Origin: UBA4720 sp038227135
Lineage (GTDB): Bacteria; Gemmatimonadota; Gemmatimonadetes; Gemmatimonadales; Gemmatimonadaceae
Length of the DNA stretch: 64,000 nt
Assembly (NCBI GenBank): GCA_038227135.1
Contig: JBBRQC010000013.1
Span: 3,576-67,575 of the forward strand
Direction of reading: 5' to 3'
Shown: positions 37,234 to 46,483 of the stretch, one piece after another
Layout of the letters: each line of letters opens with the position of its first letter
Numbering within the stretch: the first letter of the stretch is position 1
Made by a program: the position numbers and the translations under genes
The notes under the pieces: model-generated
Databases searched by the model: none
Told to the model about the DNA's origin: nothing
Seen by the model: only the letters and a program-made list of their open reading frames with translations

Positions 37234-37492
37234 CTTTGATCTTTGGGCGGGTCTGACATCGTGCGCCTGGTAGTGTGATTGGGGGTGAAGTAGCCGCTAG
37301 CCGGCGCTTGGGGCGACCCCCGCATGAAATTGGGAGATGGGTAGCGACAGGTGCGCTCTCGCATCCTATATTAGGCCCTCCCTGATTCGACTTTTCTTCC
37401 CACCGACACAAACGATGAACCGACTCGCCAGACCGGCGTTCTTACGTTCGGTCCTCCCTTCGGACCTCAAAGGAGCTCACAGGAGGATTGAG

Positions 37493-38884
37493 ATGACGTT
37501 CCCGCGTACTTTACTGTTCACATTCGCCCTCGCCGTGCTCGGACTGCCAGCCTCGGCCGGAGCCCAGGCATTCGGGCTCAACGAGATCGGGTCCTGCGCA
37601 CTTGCCCGCGGATTCGCCACGACCGCCGTCCCATGCGACGACGCGTCGAGCATCTACTGGAATCCTGGCTCGCTGCCCAAGACTCCCGGGTTCTCATTCT
37701 ATGGTGGCGCCGCGATCATCGCGATCAACGGCGACTTCACCCGCGACACGAGCTTTACGACGTACAACAGCGATGTTCCCAACGCTGTCGTGCCGCACGT
37801 TTTCGTGAACTATCGCGGCGCCGGAAGGCTGGCCTTTGGAATCGGCGCTTACGTTCCCTATGGATTGACGTCGCAATGGGCTGACGATTTCCCGGGCCGG
37901 TTCTCCGCAAAGAAGGCATCGCTGCAAACGATTTACGTGCAGCCGAACATCGCTTTCCAGCTGAACGACAACTGGTCCATCGGCGGGGGTCCGATCTATG
38001 GACATTCTTCGGTCGAATTGATCCAGGCGATTGACCTCGCTGGAGTGCCGACGTCAGCCGGCGGTCCCACCTTCGGGCAGCTCGGTATTGCGGCCCGCAC
38101 GGAATTCGCCCGCGTTCGCCTCAAGGGATCAGGCAACGCCTTCGGGGTAACAGTTGGAGTGCATGGCAAACTCAATCCGACCTGGGAGATGGGCGCGCGC
38201 TTTCTCTCACAGCTCACCTTCAAATACGACAACGCCGACGCGACGTTCGAGCAGCGCCCGACCGGGCTCGTGCTTGCCCCGCAAAACCCGTTCAATCTTC
38301 CGGCGGGTACGCCTGTCGACGCGTTGGTCGCCAGCCAGTTTGCCGCGGGCGGAGCGCTCACCGCGCAGAAGGCCAGCACCAAGATCCGCCACCCGGCGCA
38401 GGTCCAGGTCGGGTTCGCATACACTGGTCTCGAGCGGACAACTGTGAGCCTCGACTACGCTTACGTTGGCTGGAGATCATTCCAGAAACTGCCGGTAACG
38501 TTCGCGGGCAGTGCACCATCCAAGGTGATCCAGGAGGATTACAACAACACCTCCTCGATTCGCTTCGGAGTCGAGCATCGCACGATGGGCGGATTCGCTC
38601 TGCGCGGCGGTCTCGCCGCCGCGTCGGCAGCAGCCCCTGATGAGACGGTCACACCTCTTCTTCCGGAGATGGACCGCGGTTATGCCATGTTCGGTGCGGG
38701 TATCCCGCTGATGGGGCGGTTCGCACTCGACGCTACGTACGCGCATATCTTTACTTCCGGCCACCGCGGCCGCATCGATGAGCGCGCCGCCGGAACGACT
38801 ACCGCGCAGGCCCTCGCCCTCAACAGCGGCTTCTACACCTTGAGCGCGAACATCTTTTCGCTCAGCCTGAAAGCCACCTTCTAG
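37493..38884 (+). CDS. OmpP1/FadL-family outer-membrane transporter
   Basis: 463 residues from ATG 37493 with AGGAGG at 37481-37486; the longer frame from 37337 is rejected. A signal peptide (MTFPRTLLFTFALAVLGL, cleaved near AGAQA) is followed by a beta-barrel. The N-terminal hatch signature NEIGSCALARGFATTA followed by SSIYWNPGSL matches the FadL start (NPA). Family members take up long-chain fatty acids or other hydrophobic molecules by lateral diffusion. It is 18 bases before a GDSL lipoprotein and likely cotranscribed. The 259-base space before it holds no clear feature. Confidence 0.85.
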   Translation: MTFPRTLLFTFALAVLGLPASAGAQAFGLNEIGSCALARGFATTAVPCDDASSIYWNPGSLPKTPGFSFYGGAAIIAINGDFTRDTSFTTYNSDVPNAVVPHVFVNYRGAGRLAFGIGAYVPYGLTSQWADDFPGRFSAKKASLQTIYVQPNIAFQLNDNWSIGGGPIYGHSSVELIQAIDLAGVPTSAGGPTFGQLGIAARTEFARVRLKGSGNAFGVTVGVHGKLNPTWEMGARFLSQLTFKYDNADATFEQRPTGLVLAPQNPFNLPAGTPVDALVASQFAAGGALTAQKASTKIRHPAQVQVGFAYTGLERTTVSLDYAYVGWRSFQKLPVTFAGSAPSKVIQEDYNNTSSIRFGVEHRTMGGFALRGGLAAASAAAPDETVTPLLPEMDRGYAMFGAGIPLMGRFALDATYAHIFTSGHRGRIDERAAGTTTAQALALNSGFYTLSANIFSLSLKATF

Positions 38885-38902
38885 CCCACGCTCGGAGAAT
38901 CA

Positions 38903-40138
38903 ATGATGGTTAAAATGACTACTCTCATCCGCGTGGCGGCCGTCGGCGCCGTCATGGCGCTTGCAGCCTGCAGCTCTGACAAGAAGCTCCTTGGCCCCAC
39001 GACACCGGTCGGCGGAGACATCTTCAAGAGCTACGTCGCCCTCGGGAACAGCATCACCGCCGGCTTCCAGAGCGGTGGTATCGTAGACTCCACCCAGCGA
39101 CAGAGCTACGCATTTCTGCTCGCGAGCAGGATGGGGACGCAGTACCACTACGCGTCGCTGGCGAAGCCCGGCTGTCCGGCGCCGATCATCAACTTCAACA
39201 CGCAGGCCCGTCCCACCGGCGCTCCGCCGTGCGCCCTTCGCTCCACCAGCTCGATAACGGACATCCTGAACAACGTCGCCGTTCCGGGCGCGAGCTCGTA
39301 TGATCCGACGGCCGTCAATGGAACGCCGTTCTCGAACGCGCTGACGACGTTCATTCTCGGGGGAAAGACACAGGTTCAGCGGGCGCTCGATGCGAACCCG
39401 ACGTTCGTGAGTATCGGGATCATCGGCAATGACTACCTGAGCTTTGCGGTTCAGGATGGACGCACGGCCGCGCTGGCCGGCATCACGCCGGTGGCAACCT
39501 TTACCGCCAACTACGACAAGACGATCGCTCAGCTTCTCGCCGGCGCGCCGAATGTGAAGGGTGTGATCATGGCCAACGTTCTGCCGACGACTCACCCGAT
39601 CATGTTCGCGGCGGCGGCGATGTCGAATCCGGTCTTCAAGGCCGGCTTTGACGCGCAGGCCGGAACGACGACGACGCTCGATCCGAGCTGCACTGCTGGT
39701 GGCGCTGGCGCCACTTCGTTGATCAACACTTTCCTGGCGCACCAGATTCGCGTTGGCGCGCATCCGCCGATCGTTGCCTGCGTTCCAGGCGGCGCCAGCG
39801 GCACACTACCCGCGCCGATCGGTGATATCCTCATTCTGGATCCGACCGAGCAGGCGACCATCAACGCGATCGTCAGCGGGTACAACACGTACCTCCAGAC
39901 CAAAGCGAACAGTATCGGCTTCGCGTTTTACGATCCGAACACGCTGCTGACGACGCAGAAGGCAGCGGGAACGGTCATACGGTCGACGCCCAATTACGCG
40001 AGCCCCACCGCGCCTTTCGGCTCGGGGATGTCGCTCGATGGCGTGCATCCCGCGCTGGCCGTCCATAAGTTGATCGCCAACGATCTCATCGGCGTGATCA
40101 ACACCAAGTATGGCACGTCGCTGACGCCGGTTCCCTGA
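38903..40138 (+). CDS. SGNH/GDSL-family lipoprotein
   Basis: 411 residues, larger than usual for the family. A lipobox (VMALAACSS) anchors it to a membrane. Block I is ALGNSITAGFQSGG, block III has IGNDYL and block V reads SLDGVHPALAVHKLIANDLI, with the Ser, Asn, Asp and His in place. It is an acyl ester hydrolase by family. Its gene follows a FadL-like channel, so it may release fatty acids from lipids before import, a reasonable but unproved pairing. A strong terminator follows at 40183. Confidence 0.85.
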   Translation: MMVKMTTLIRVAAVGAVMALAACSSDKKLLGPTTPVGGDIFKSYVALGNSITAGFQSGGIVDSTQRQSYAFLLASRMGTQYHYASLAKPGCPAPIINFNTQARPTGAPPCALRSTSSITDILNNVAVPGASSYDPTAVNGTPFSNALTTFILGGKTQVQRALDANPTFVSIGIIGNDYLSFAVQDGRTAALAGITPVATFTANYDKTIAQLLAGAPNVKGVIMANVLPTTHPIMFAAAAMSNPVFKAGFDAQAGTTTTLDPSCTAGGAGATSLINTFLAHQIRVGAHPPIVACVPGGASGTLPAPIGDILILDPTEQATINAIVSGYNTYLQTKANSIGFAFYDPNTLLTTQKAAGTVIRSTPNYASPTAPFGSGMSLDGVHPALAVHKLIANDLIGVINTKYGTSLTPVP

Positions 40139-40182
40139 CGCGCGGCGCTTACTGAGTCGCATTTACCCACGTTTCAACGACA

Positions 40183-40228
40183 AATCCCCGTCCCTGGCGT
40201 CGAGCTTGAGCGCCAGGGCCGGGATTTT
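40183..40228 (+). terminator. Intrinsic terminator after the FadL/GDSL operon
   Basis: Nested stem: AATCCC with GGGATT outside and CCCTGGCG with CGCCAGGG inside, loop of 11 bases, then TTTTG. It closes the FadL-lipoprotein transcript and may also serve the gene on the other strand, whose stop is at 40243. Confidence 0.8.
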
Positions 40229-40242
40229 GTTTCGCAGTGGGA

Positions 40243-40665
40243 TCAGGAAAGATTGTGGATCGCGAAAGCCGCGAGAGATGCTATCCCCACGAAAAAGCCG
40301 CCGAGTCCTGCGGTTATCGGAAGCCACCCCACCCAGCGCGTCGGCATTTGCGCATGGAGACTCAGCTCGGAGTCCGTGTCGAGGACGGCGAGCGCGTACA
40401 TGACGGCGCATCCAACCACGGAGACTGCAAACCCGCTCAGCGATACGTCCACCAATTCCTTCCACTCCGGGTTGGGGAACACCTTGACCAGAAACGTCGC
40501 GATCAGCACAACGGACGCGGTGCTGAGCGTCGTGAGATGCTTGTAGAAGTCTCGTTCCGCGCGATAGGATTCGAGCTTACGCTTGAATTGGCGGTCGCTC
40601 ATGGCCGCGTCGATGTCGATTAGCGCGTCGAGGGTATCCGGCTCGACCATTCCTTTTTCGGTCAT
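40243..40665 (-). CDS. Small three-helix membrane protein of unknown function
   Basis: 140 residues from ATG 40665, preceded by GGAGAGGT. The N-terminal 50 residues are charged and helical (DRQFKRKLESYRAERDFY). Three membrane helices follow, with one Cys in the second (VVGCAVMYALAVL). No family recognised. A soluble helical head with a membrane tail could be a sensor or membrane anchor. It follows the NIPSNAP gene by 78 bases on the same strand and could be cotranscribed. Confidence 0.65.
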   Translation of the reverse strand: MTEKGMVEPDTLDALIDIDAAMSDRQFKRKLESYRAERDFYKHLTTLSTASVVLIATFLVKVFPNPEWKELVDVSLSGFAVSVVGCAVMYALAVLDTDSELSLHAQMPTRWVGWLPITAGLGGFFVGIASLAAFAIHNLS

Positions 40666-40743
40666 TGTGACCTCTCCTGTCACGGCAAAAATGCTTCTTA
40701 ATTGCGACATTCGTTAGGCATCGGCCGCCTCGGACTGTTGGGC

Positions 40744-41526
40744 TCAGATCTGCGAGTAGGGTGTCGGCTGAAGGATGATATCCGAGATGGCCGAGACGTT
40801 GTCGCGATACAGCGCGTCGCCGGAGAGGCTCTTCCACTCGGGGTCCTGGCTGAATTTCGCCCACGCCGCGTCGCGCGTTGCCATGTCCGGGAAAGCGAGC
40901 ATGTAGGTAAGGCTGGGCATCTTCGCTCCTATGACCGTCTCGCCGAAGAAGACGGGCGAGAGACCCGCCCTACGAAAGATCGGCACCTCGCCCGCGTTGA
41001 ACATTTTCAGCTTGTTGAGCGCCGCCCGGTCACTGTGACTCTCATACGTCCGGAGCTCGAAGATGCGGGATCCTGCCGTGCCAGCGGAGCCCGGCGCTTC
41101 CAGAGTCGGCATCGCGTCGAAGGCCCGCAACAGGCTGCTCTCGGCGCGGACAAACGCCGGATTCGACATTGGCGCGTCGAGTATCGCCGCGCCGGCGCGA
41201 ACATACTCCGCGTCAGCGGCGAGACGGTCGCGCAGAGAAACCACACTATCCAGCGTCTGATGGGAGAGGACGAGAAGCAGTGACGGCTCGTTCTCGCCGT
41301 ACACCACCGTGAATGCCCCGACTTTGACGACTCCCGCTCGATTCATTGCGGGAATTGCTGCATTGCCAATAAAGTCGGTGAACTCACGCTGCTTCGGGCC
41401 GGGGAGCAGGTGGTAGCGCCGCAGCTCGAAGTACTGACGGAACGCGGTTTGGCCCGAGGCGTCGAAATTCGTCCGCGGTGAAAACGCGGTGAGGGCGGTA
41501 GCCGCGAGAAATTCACGTCGGTCCAC
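40744..41526 (-). CDS. NIPSNAP-family protein with Tat-like signal
   Basis: 260 residues from GTG 41526, chosen over the frame at 41565 because GGAGG lies 5 bases upstream and the protein then begins MDRREFLAATALTAFS, a Tat-like signal. Two NIPSNAP/Dabb-type ferredoxin-like repeats follow, with FELRRYHLLPG and FELRTYESHS as the first strands of each, and WKSLSG near the end. The family has no agreed activity. Export by Tat suggests a periplasmic, perhaps cofactor-linked, role. It lies next to a small membrane protein and a BTAD regulator. Confidence 0.82.
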   Translation of the reverse strand: MDRREFLAATALTAFSPRTNFDASGQTAFRQYFELRRYHLLPGPKQREFTDFIGNAAIPAMNRAGVVKVGAFTVVYGENEPSLLLVLSHQTLDSVVSLRDRLAADAEYVRAGAAILDAPMSNPAFVRAESSLLRAFDAMPTLEAPGSAGTAGSRIFELRTYESHSDRAALNKLKMFNAGEVPIFRRAGLSPVFFGETVIGAKMPSLTYMLAFPDMATRDAAWAKFSQDPEWKSLSGDALYRDNVSAISDIILQPTPYSQI

Positions 41527-41582
41527 GAATACCTCCGGGAGAGTGGAGTATGAGTAGAAGAGCAATCACCGCTTCGAAGCCA

Positions 41583-43706
41583 TTATTCCAGTTTCATCTG
41601 TCGCAGAAGCGCCCGAAATCGTGGATGTGTGTGCAAAGGCTTCAGCAGGAACGACCCCTTGATGCTGTACACCGGCCCGGTCCGTTCCGCCACCGCGCGC
41701 TCCAGCAAATCCAGAGCCCGATCATACTCGCCGAGGCCAGTGTAAACGTAGGCGAAGTGATAGGGCGAGACGAATGCGGTCTTCGCCCTCTCCTCGAGCT
41801 CTCGAAGTATATCGCGCGCTTTATCCGCGCTGCCCGCCATTGCGTAAGCCTGACCAAGTTGGCCCAACCACATCGGGTTTCGTCCGGAGACCGACACCGC
41901 TGCTTCCAATTCGATCAAACCCTCGCTGTGCATTCCAGTGAGGAAGTAGGCCCACCCGAGTGTTGCCCGAGCGCGATCGTAACCTGGGTCGAGCTCAGCG
42001 GCGTCCTTACCCTCGGTGACGGCCTGATCGTACCGGCCGGCGCGTATCAGTGTCGTGACACCATCCATTCGGTGAGCCAGTGGGTCAAGCTCCTGGGCGC
42101 GATGCTGAAGCGCGATCGCCTCGTCGTAGCGACCGAGTCCCGCGCACAGGCGTCCGTAATAATCGTAAGCGTCGGCCCCGCTCGGGCTCAGCTCCAAGGC
42201 GCGTTTGAATTCCCGCTCCGCGCCCAACCAGTCGAACTCTCGGACACCCTTCAGGTAGCCCAGGGTGCAATGCGCCTCCCCCAGCTCCGGATCGAGCCTG
42301 AGCGCATTCGCTGAAGCTTCCGCCGCGCGTTGATAGGCGACGCCGGGCGCTGTCATTCCCATCTCAGCCAGCTCGGTGTAAATCATGGCCAGGTTCGCGA
42401 AGGCGAGCGCAAACGAAGGGTCGCGCGCGATCGCACGATCGAAATACTCGATCGCGCGCTCGTAGGCCTGCGGCGTGTACTTGATGAACCACTGCCGGCC
42501 CTGAAGAAATAGCTGGTAGGCCTGCAGATCTTTCGTCGGCTCCTTCCGCACTCGAGTGCGCTCGGACGGGGAGAGCTCGGCCTTGAGCGCGGCGGCAATC
42601 TGCAGTGCGACATCTGTCTGGATCGCGAAGATGTCCGTCAGCTGTCTGTCGTACGTCTCTGCCCATAGATGCTTGTCGGTCCGGACATCGATCAGCTTCG
42701 CAACGATGCGTACCCGGTCTCCCACGTGTCGAATGCTTCCATCGAGCAGTGCGGTGGCGCCCAGCGTAGAGCCGATCTCCTTCGAGCTGCGTTGTCGGTG
42801 CTTGAACGGCATCACCGACGTGCGAGAGATCACCCTGAGCGCCTGAATCTTGGAAAGATGCGCGATGACATCCTCCGTAATTCCGTCCGCGAAATACTCG
42901 TTCTCCGCGTCGGCGCTGAGATTGAGGAACGGCAACACCGCAACCGATGGCAATGGAGCGTCGTCCACAAGGGTCGCCGCTGGCTGACGCCTCGCTGGCG
43001 CGTTGCGCAGCTGTTTCGCCAGCGCCATCAATTCAGGATCTGGCTCGAGGTCCAACTCCGAGCGCAGGCGCTGCGCATGCTCGCTTGCGTGCTGGATCGC
43101 GCCAGCCCGGTCGCCCGCCGCGTCGAGCGCGTGCATCAAATCCCGCGCATACACGGCCGAGTGTGGGTCAGCGGCGACGAGACGACGACAAGTACCAATT
43201 CTCCCGTGCACGTCTCCCGATTGCTTCTGTCGCTCGGCCAGCGCGCGCAGAGCGTCGACATACGCGTGTGAGAGCTCGCTTCGCCGTTCATCGAGCCAGT
43301 AGCCGAAGTCGGTCGAGTCATCGAGGTGAAATCCATCCAGCAGCGAACCGGTATAGAGGCGCGCAATGCGTTCCGGTGCGTCCGCCGCGATGGCCGTGCG
43401 CAGCTCGTGCAGATCGCACGTCAGGCGGGATGGGTTCAGCAGCAGTCCATCGCCGGTCGAGGCGATCGCGTCCTCGCCGAGGGCAGCGCGCAGGACGTGC
43501 ACGGCGAGGTTGAGAAGCCGGCGCGCGTTGGCTGTGTCCCGCTCGGGCCAGAGGAGCGCCATCGCCCGGTCGCGGGGCAGCGGCTGCGGCCAGGCCGAGA
43601 CGATAAGCGTCAGAAGGGCGATGCGGTGGCGCTGGGCCGGTGGTCCGTTGAGGGGGGCATCTCCGGAACGCAGGTAGGCGCCGCCGAGCAGTTGGACAGT
43701 GATCAT
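41583..43706 (-). CDS. BTAD-type transcriptional regulator with TolB_N-like and TPR domains
   Basis: 707 residues, a three-part protein. Residues 1-100 resemble the SARP winged helix (MITVQLLGGAYLRSG start), then a bacterial transcription-activation (BTAD) helix set to about 240. Residues about 255-390 form a TolB_N/FlgO-like domain (VAVLPFLNLSADAENEYFADG), and the rest carries TPRs (AYERAIEYFDRAIARDPS). This architecture is common in Gemmatimonadota and Acidobacteria. It likely senses an unknown ligand and activates genes; the divergent lipoprotein gene at 43818 is a candidate target, with TTAACC and GGTTAG half-sites in the 110-base gap. Confidence 0.82.
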   Translation of the reverse strand: MITVQLLGGAYLRSGDAPLNGPPAQRHRIALLTLIVSAWPQPLPRDRAMALLWPERDTANARRLLNLAVHVLRAALGEDAIASTGDGLLLNPSRLTCDLHELRTAIAADAPERIARLYTGSLLDGFHLDDSTDFGYWLDERRSELSHAYVDALRALAERQKQSGDVHGRIGTCRRLVAADPHSAVYARDLMHALDAAGDRAGAIQHASEHAQRLRSELDLEPDPELMALAKQLRNAPARRQPAATLVDDAPLPSVAVLPFLNLSADAENEYFADGITEDVIAHLSKIQALRVISRTSVMPFKHRQRSSKEIGSTLGATALLDGSIRHVGDRVRIVAKLIDVRTDKHLWAETYDRQLTDIFAIQTDVALQIAAALKAELSPSERTRVRKEPTKDLQAYQLFLQGRQWFIKYTPQAYERAIEYFDRAIARDPSFALAFANLAMIYTELAEMGMTAPGVAYQRAAEASANALRLDPELGEAHCTLGYLKGVREFDWLGAEREFKRALELSPSGADAYDYYGRLCAGLGRYDEAIALQHRAQELDPLAHRMDGVTTLIRAGRYDQAVTEGKDAAELDPGYDRARATLGWAYFLTGMHSEGLIELEAAVSVSGRNPMWLGQLGQAYAMAGSADKARDILRELEERAKTAFVSPYHFAYVYTGLGEYDRALDLLERAVAERTGPVYSIKGSFLLKPLHTHPRFRALLRQMKLE

Positions 43707-43817
43707 CGTCTTGGTCTGCCAGCTAATTCTTGGCTAACTCCGGGGGCAAGAAGCAGTTAACCGTCCCTTCTCATGTTGCGCGTGGTTAGAAGATCACTTC
43801 CATCACACGAGGCCACA

Positions 43818-44387
43818 ATGAGACGAACAGTACACCTGCTTGCCGGAGTCGCAATCCTGGGCGGATGCGGCGGCGCGCAGACCCCCACCGAATCCGTCGC
43901 CCGATTTAACGCACCGACCGCGAACGCGTCGCTCGGGGCAGACGTCAACAAGGAACTGGCGCTTCTGCGCCAGGTGACAGCCTCTTTCCAGCAATTCGAC
44001 AACGCGACTGCCGCCGGATGGAAAACGCGGATCACGGGATGCATGACGGATGCGGGCGGCGCGGGCGGAATGGGCTTCCACTACGGCAACACCGATCTGA
44101 TCAACGGCACAGTGAGCGTTGACAAGCCGGAGCTGCTGCTGTACGAGCCGGAAAAGAATGGACGCTTGCGTCTGGTCGCCGTGGAATACATCATCCCGTA
44201 CACCGAGCACAGCCGCGAGTCGGAGCCGCCGGTGCTGTTCGGTCAGCGGTTCAAGCAGAACGATACGTTCAATCTGTGGGGACTGCACGCGTGGGTGTGG
44301 AAGGATAACCCGAGCGGAATGTTCGCGAGCTGGAACCCGAAGGTGACGTGCGAGAATGCCACCGACGCTGCTGTGATGACCCACTAG
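43818..44387 (+). CDS. Lipoprotein of unknown function
   Basis: 189 residues from ATG 43818, with GAGG 6-9 bases upstream. A lipobox near residue 17 (AILGGCGG) indicates a lipid-anchored periplasmic or outer-membrane protein. The mature part is strand-rich with conserved-looking GFHYGN, LLYEPEKNG and LWGLHAWVWKDNPSG patches and two Cys (ITGC, KVTCEN) that could pair. No known family. It is divergent from the BTAD regulator and 30 bases before the DUF4242 gene, so the two probably form an operon. Confidence 0.75.
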   Translation: MRRTVHLLAGVAILGGCGGAQTPTESVARFNAPTANASLGADVNKELALLRQVTASFQQFDNATAAGWKTRITGCMTDAGGAGGMGFHYGNTDLINGTVSVDKPELLLYEPEKNGRLRLVAVEYIIPYTEHSRESEPPVLFGQRFKQNDTFNLWGLHAWVWKDNPSGMFASWNPKVTCENATDAAVMTH

Positions 44388-44417
44388 TGAAATCCCACAA
44401 TTAACCGGATAAATCCA

Positions 44418-44714
44418 ATGCCGAAATACATCATCGAACGCGAGATCCCGAACGCGGCGGCAATCTCCGCCGCGGACATGAAGGGAATCGCGCAGAAGTC
44501 ATGCTCAGTGTTGAAGCAGCTGGGCCCCAGTATTCAGTGGGTGCAAAGCTATGTGACCGAGGACAAGATCACCTGCGTTTACATCGCTCCCAACGCTGAC
44601 ATAATTCGCGAGCACGCGAGGCTCGGAGGATTCCCTGCCGACCGCGTGCTCGAGGTGGCGACGATTATCGATCCGACGACGGCGGAGTCTAACGAGCTCG
44701 CTGCGACGGCATGA
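44418..44714 (+). CDS. DUF4242 protein (SCO4226-like nickel-binding family)
   Basis: 98 residues with a ferredoxin-like fold in the family. MPKYIIEREIPNA is the diagnostic start, and SIQWVQSYVTEDKITCVYIAP the second beta-alpha-beta unit. Streptomyces SCO4226 binds nickel, but its physiological role is unclear, so metal binding is by analogy. It follows a lipoprotein gene and converges with an M20 gene, overlapping its 3' end by 26 bases. Confidence 0.88.
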   Translation: MPKYIIEREIPNAAAISAADMKGIAQKSCSVLKQLGPSIQWVQSYVTEDKITCVYIAPNADIIREHARLGGFPADRVLEVATIIDPTTAESNELAATA

Positions 44715-46020
44715 GCTCCCGCAAGGCAATGACTTCCGCCATCATCGCCGTCTTGATCGTCGGCTCGCGGTCGGGCGAGAATTGCGACGAATGAAGTGAC
44801 GGAAGCAGCGTCCCGGATTTCATTGCCGCGTCGAACTTGGTTGGCTCGACGGCCCCCACGCGGAGCATCAGCGTGGGGATGCCGGCGAGCTGAAACTCGG
44901 AAAAGTCTTCGCTGACCATTTCCGGGGGCGAGTCCTTTGCTCGTGCCGGCCCGAGCTCACGCACCAGCGCAGCGCCCACGCGCTGAGTCAACGCCGTATC
45001 GTTGACCAACGCGGTGGCTGGCGCTCCATACTCGAACAGCGGTTCACGCGGTGCGCCCGCGGCCGCCGCCTCCGCCTTGGCGATGCGCTGGATACTGGCC
45101 AGCAGATGCTGGCGCACGGGAGTCGTGAACGAGCGGACCGTGAGCAGGAGCTTTACCTCATCGGGAATGATGTTGTTCTTCGTTCCGCCGTGAATCGCGC
45201 CGACGGTGATGACGGCTGGATCGAAGGGCGAGATCTCCCGCGAGACGATGGTCTGGAGAGCGAGCACGGTGCGGGCGGCGATGACGATCGGATCAACTGT
45301 AGTCTCCGGACGCGCGCCGTGTCCCCCGCGACCGAAGATCGTGATAGTCACCGCGTCTCCGTTGGCGAGGAGCGGGCCCGGATGGTAGCCAACAATGCCG
45401 GAGGGGAGACGCGCGTCGTCGTGCACGGCGAGCGCGAAATCCGGTCGAGGAAATCGGGTCAACAGGCCATCAGCGATCATTGCTTTGGCGCCCGAAACTA
45501 TTTCTTCAGCGGGCTGTCCGATCAGCACCAGTGTCCCGCGCCAGGCCCCACGATTCGTCGCCATTATGCGGGCGGTGCCTGCCCACGCCGCCATATGAGC
45601 GTCATGGCCGCACGCGTGCATCACGCCGACATCGTTGCCGGCGTCGTCCTTGGTGCGCACGGTGCTGGCGAACGGCAGTCCGGTGTTCTCCGTCACAGGT
45701 AGCGCATCGAGCTCCGTTCGCAGCAGCACGGTCGGCCCGGCGCCATTCTTCAGAACTCCGACGACGCCGAGGCGTCCAACTCCCGTGGTGACTTCGTAAC
45801 CGAGCTGGCGTAATTCGGTCGCCAGTCTGGCGGCGGTCTGCGTTTCATGAAATGAGAGCTCCGGATGCCGGTGCAGATCCAGGTAGAGAGCCTCGGATCC
45901 CGGGTACGTCGCCTGAACCTCGGCGGTGACACCGGGTCTGGTCTGCGCACCGAGGCTGGACGCGAGCAGCAACACCACCGCGCACGAAACGCGGGGAAGG
46001 GCGGAGCGAATCATGGACAT
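44689..46020 (-). CDS. Secreted M20D amidohydrolase
   Basis: 443 residues with a signal peptide (MIRSALPRVSCAVVLLLASS, cleaved near LGAQT). The start could be ATG 46020 or 46014; both keep the signal. Metal ligands are in MHACGHDAHMA (Cys, His, Asp) and PAEEIVSGA, matching the aminoacylase/hippurate and IAA-amino-acid hydrolase group. It should cleave N-acyl amino acids or peptide amides outside the cytoplasm. GRGGHGARPETTVDP is the family's dimerisation motif. It converges with the DUF4242 gene. Confidence 0.9.
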   Translation of the reverse strand: MSMIRSALPRVSCAVVLLLASSLGAQTRPGVTAEVQATYPGSEALYLDLHRHPELSFHETQTAARLATELRQLGYEVTTGVGRLGVVGVLKNGAGPTVLLRTELDALPVTENTGLPFASTVRTKDDAGNDVGVMHACGHDAHMAAWAGTARIMATNRGAWRGTLVLIGQPAEEIVSGAKAMIADGLLTRFPRPDFALAVHDDARLPSGIVGYHPGPLLANGDAVTITIFGRGGHGARPETTVDPIVIAARTVLALQTIVSREISPFDPAVITVGAIHGGTKNNIIPDEVKLLLTVRSFTTPVRQHLLASIQRIAKAEAAAAGAPREPLFEYGAPATALVNDTALTQRVGAALVRELGPARAKDSPPEMVSEDFSEFQLAGIPTLMLRVGAVEPTKFDAAMKSGTLLPSLHSSQFSPDREPTIKTAMMAEVIALRELMPSQRAR

Positions 46021-46050
46021 TCTGCGCTTACCTGGTTGGGGCCGGTGCTG

Positions 46051-46353
46051 CTATTGGGTGACGGAGTCGAAGATTCGCACCGTGGTCCAGAATCCGCCAC
46101 ATTCTTCGCGGAAACGATCGTGGACGGGATGCACCTGATAGGCGTCGTGCGCCGCCTGATTCGGGAAGATGAGCACCAGCGAGCTCGAATAACCGCGCTC
46201 GATTACCGGCCGGTCGGTCGGTGCTGGCACTCCGATGTAGCCGTCCCGGATGCCCTCGATCGCGCGAAGCGAGCGTAGACCAGCGGCGAATCGCTCGCGT
46301 TCGGCGGGCTTCAAATTCTGGCGCAGCCAGAAATACACAGCGTGGATGAACAT
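46051..46353 (-). CDS. Dabb-type (stress-responsive alpha/beta barrel) protein
   Basis: 100 residues from ATG 46353, which gives the typical family start MFIHAVYFWLRQNL; a longer frame to 46446 adds unlikely sequence. The conserved middle, RDGYIGVPAPTDRPVIERGYSS, and HPVHDRF near the end fit the Dabb ferredoxin-like fold, which dimerises into a barrel. The function is usually unknown; some relatives are cyclases. It is divergent from the SRPBCC-ArsR operon, so the 130-base gap holds both promoters. Confidence 0.85.
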   Translation of the reverse strand: MFIHAVYFWLRQNLKPAERERFAAGLRSLRAIEGIRDGYIGVPAPTDRPVIERGYSSSLVLIFPNQAAHDAYQVHPVHDRFREECGGFWTTVRIFDSVTQ

Positions 46354-46420
46354 CTCGAAAAATTGCCTGCCCGCCGGAAAATTCGGTAGGTGCTGAACGA
46401 AGGCGAGCCTGATGCCGCCC

Positions 46421-46449
46421 TTGACATGCAACCAAAAGGTTGCCATATT
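46421..46449 (+). promoter_or_regulatory. Sigma70 promoter with ArsR-type operator in the spacer
   Basis: TTGACA (46421-46426), 17-base spacer, CATATT (46444-46449). The spacer is almost entirely the perfect palindrome GCAACCAAAAGGTTGC (46428-46443). It directly precedes the SRPBCC-ArsR operon, so repressor binding would block RNA polymerase, as expected for autorepression. Confidence 0.85.
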
Positions 46450-46483
46450 GTCCCCACACCAATATGCAACCTGGAGGTTACCT

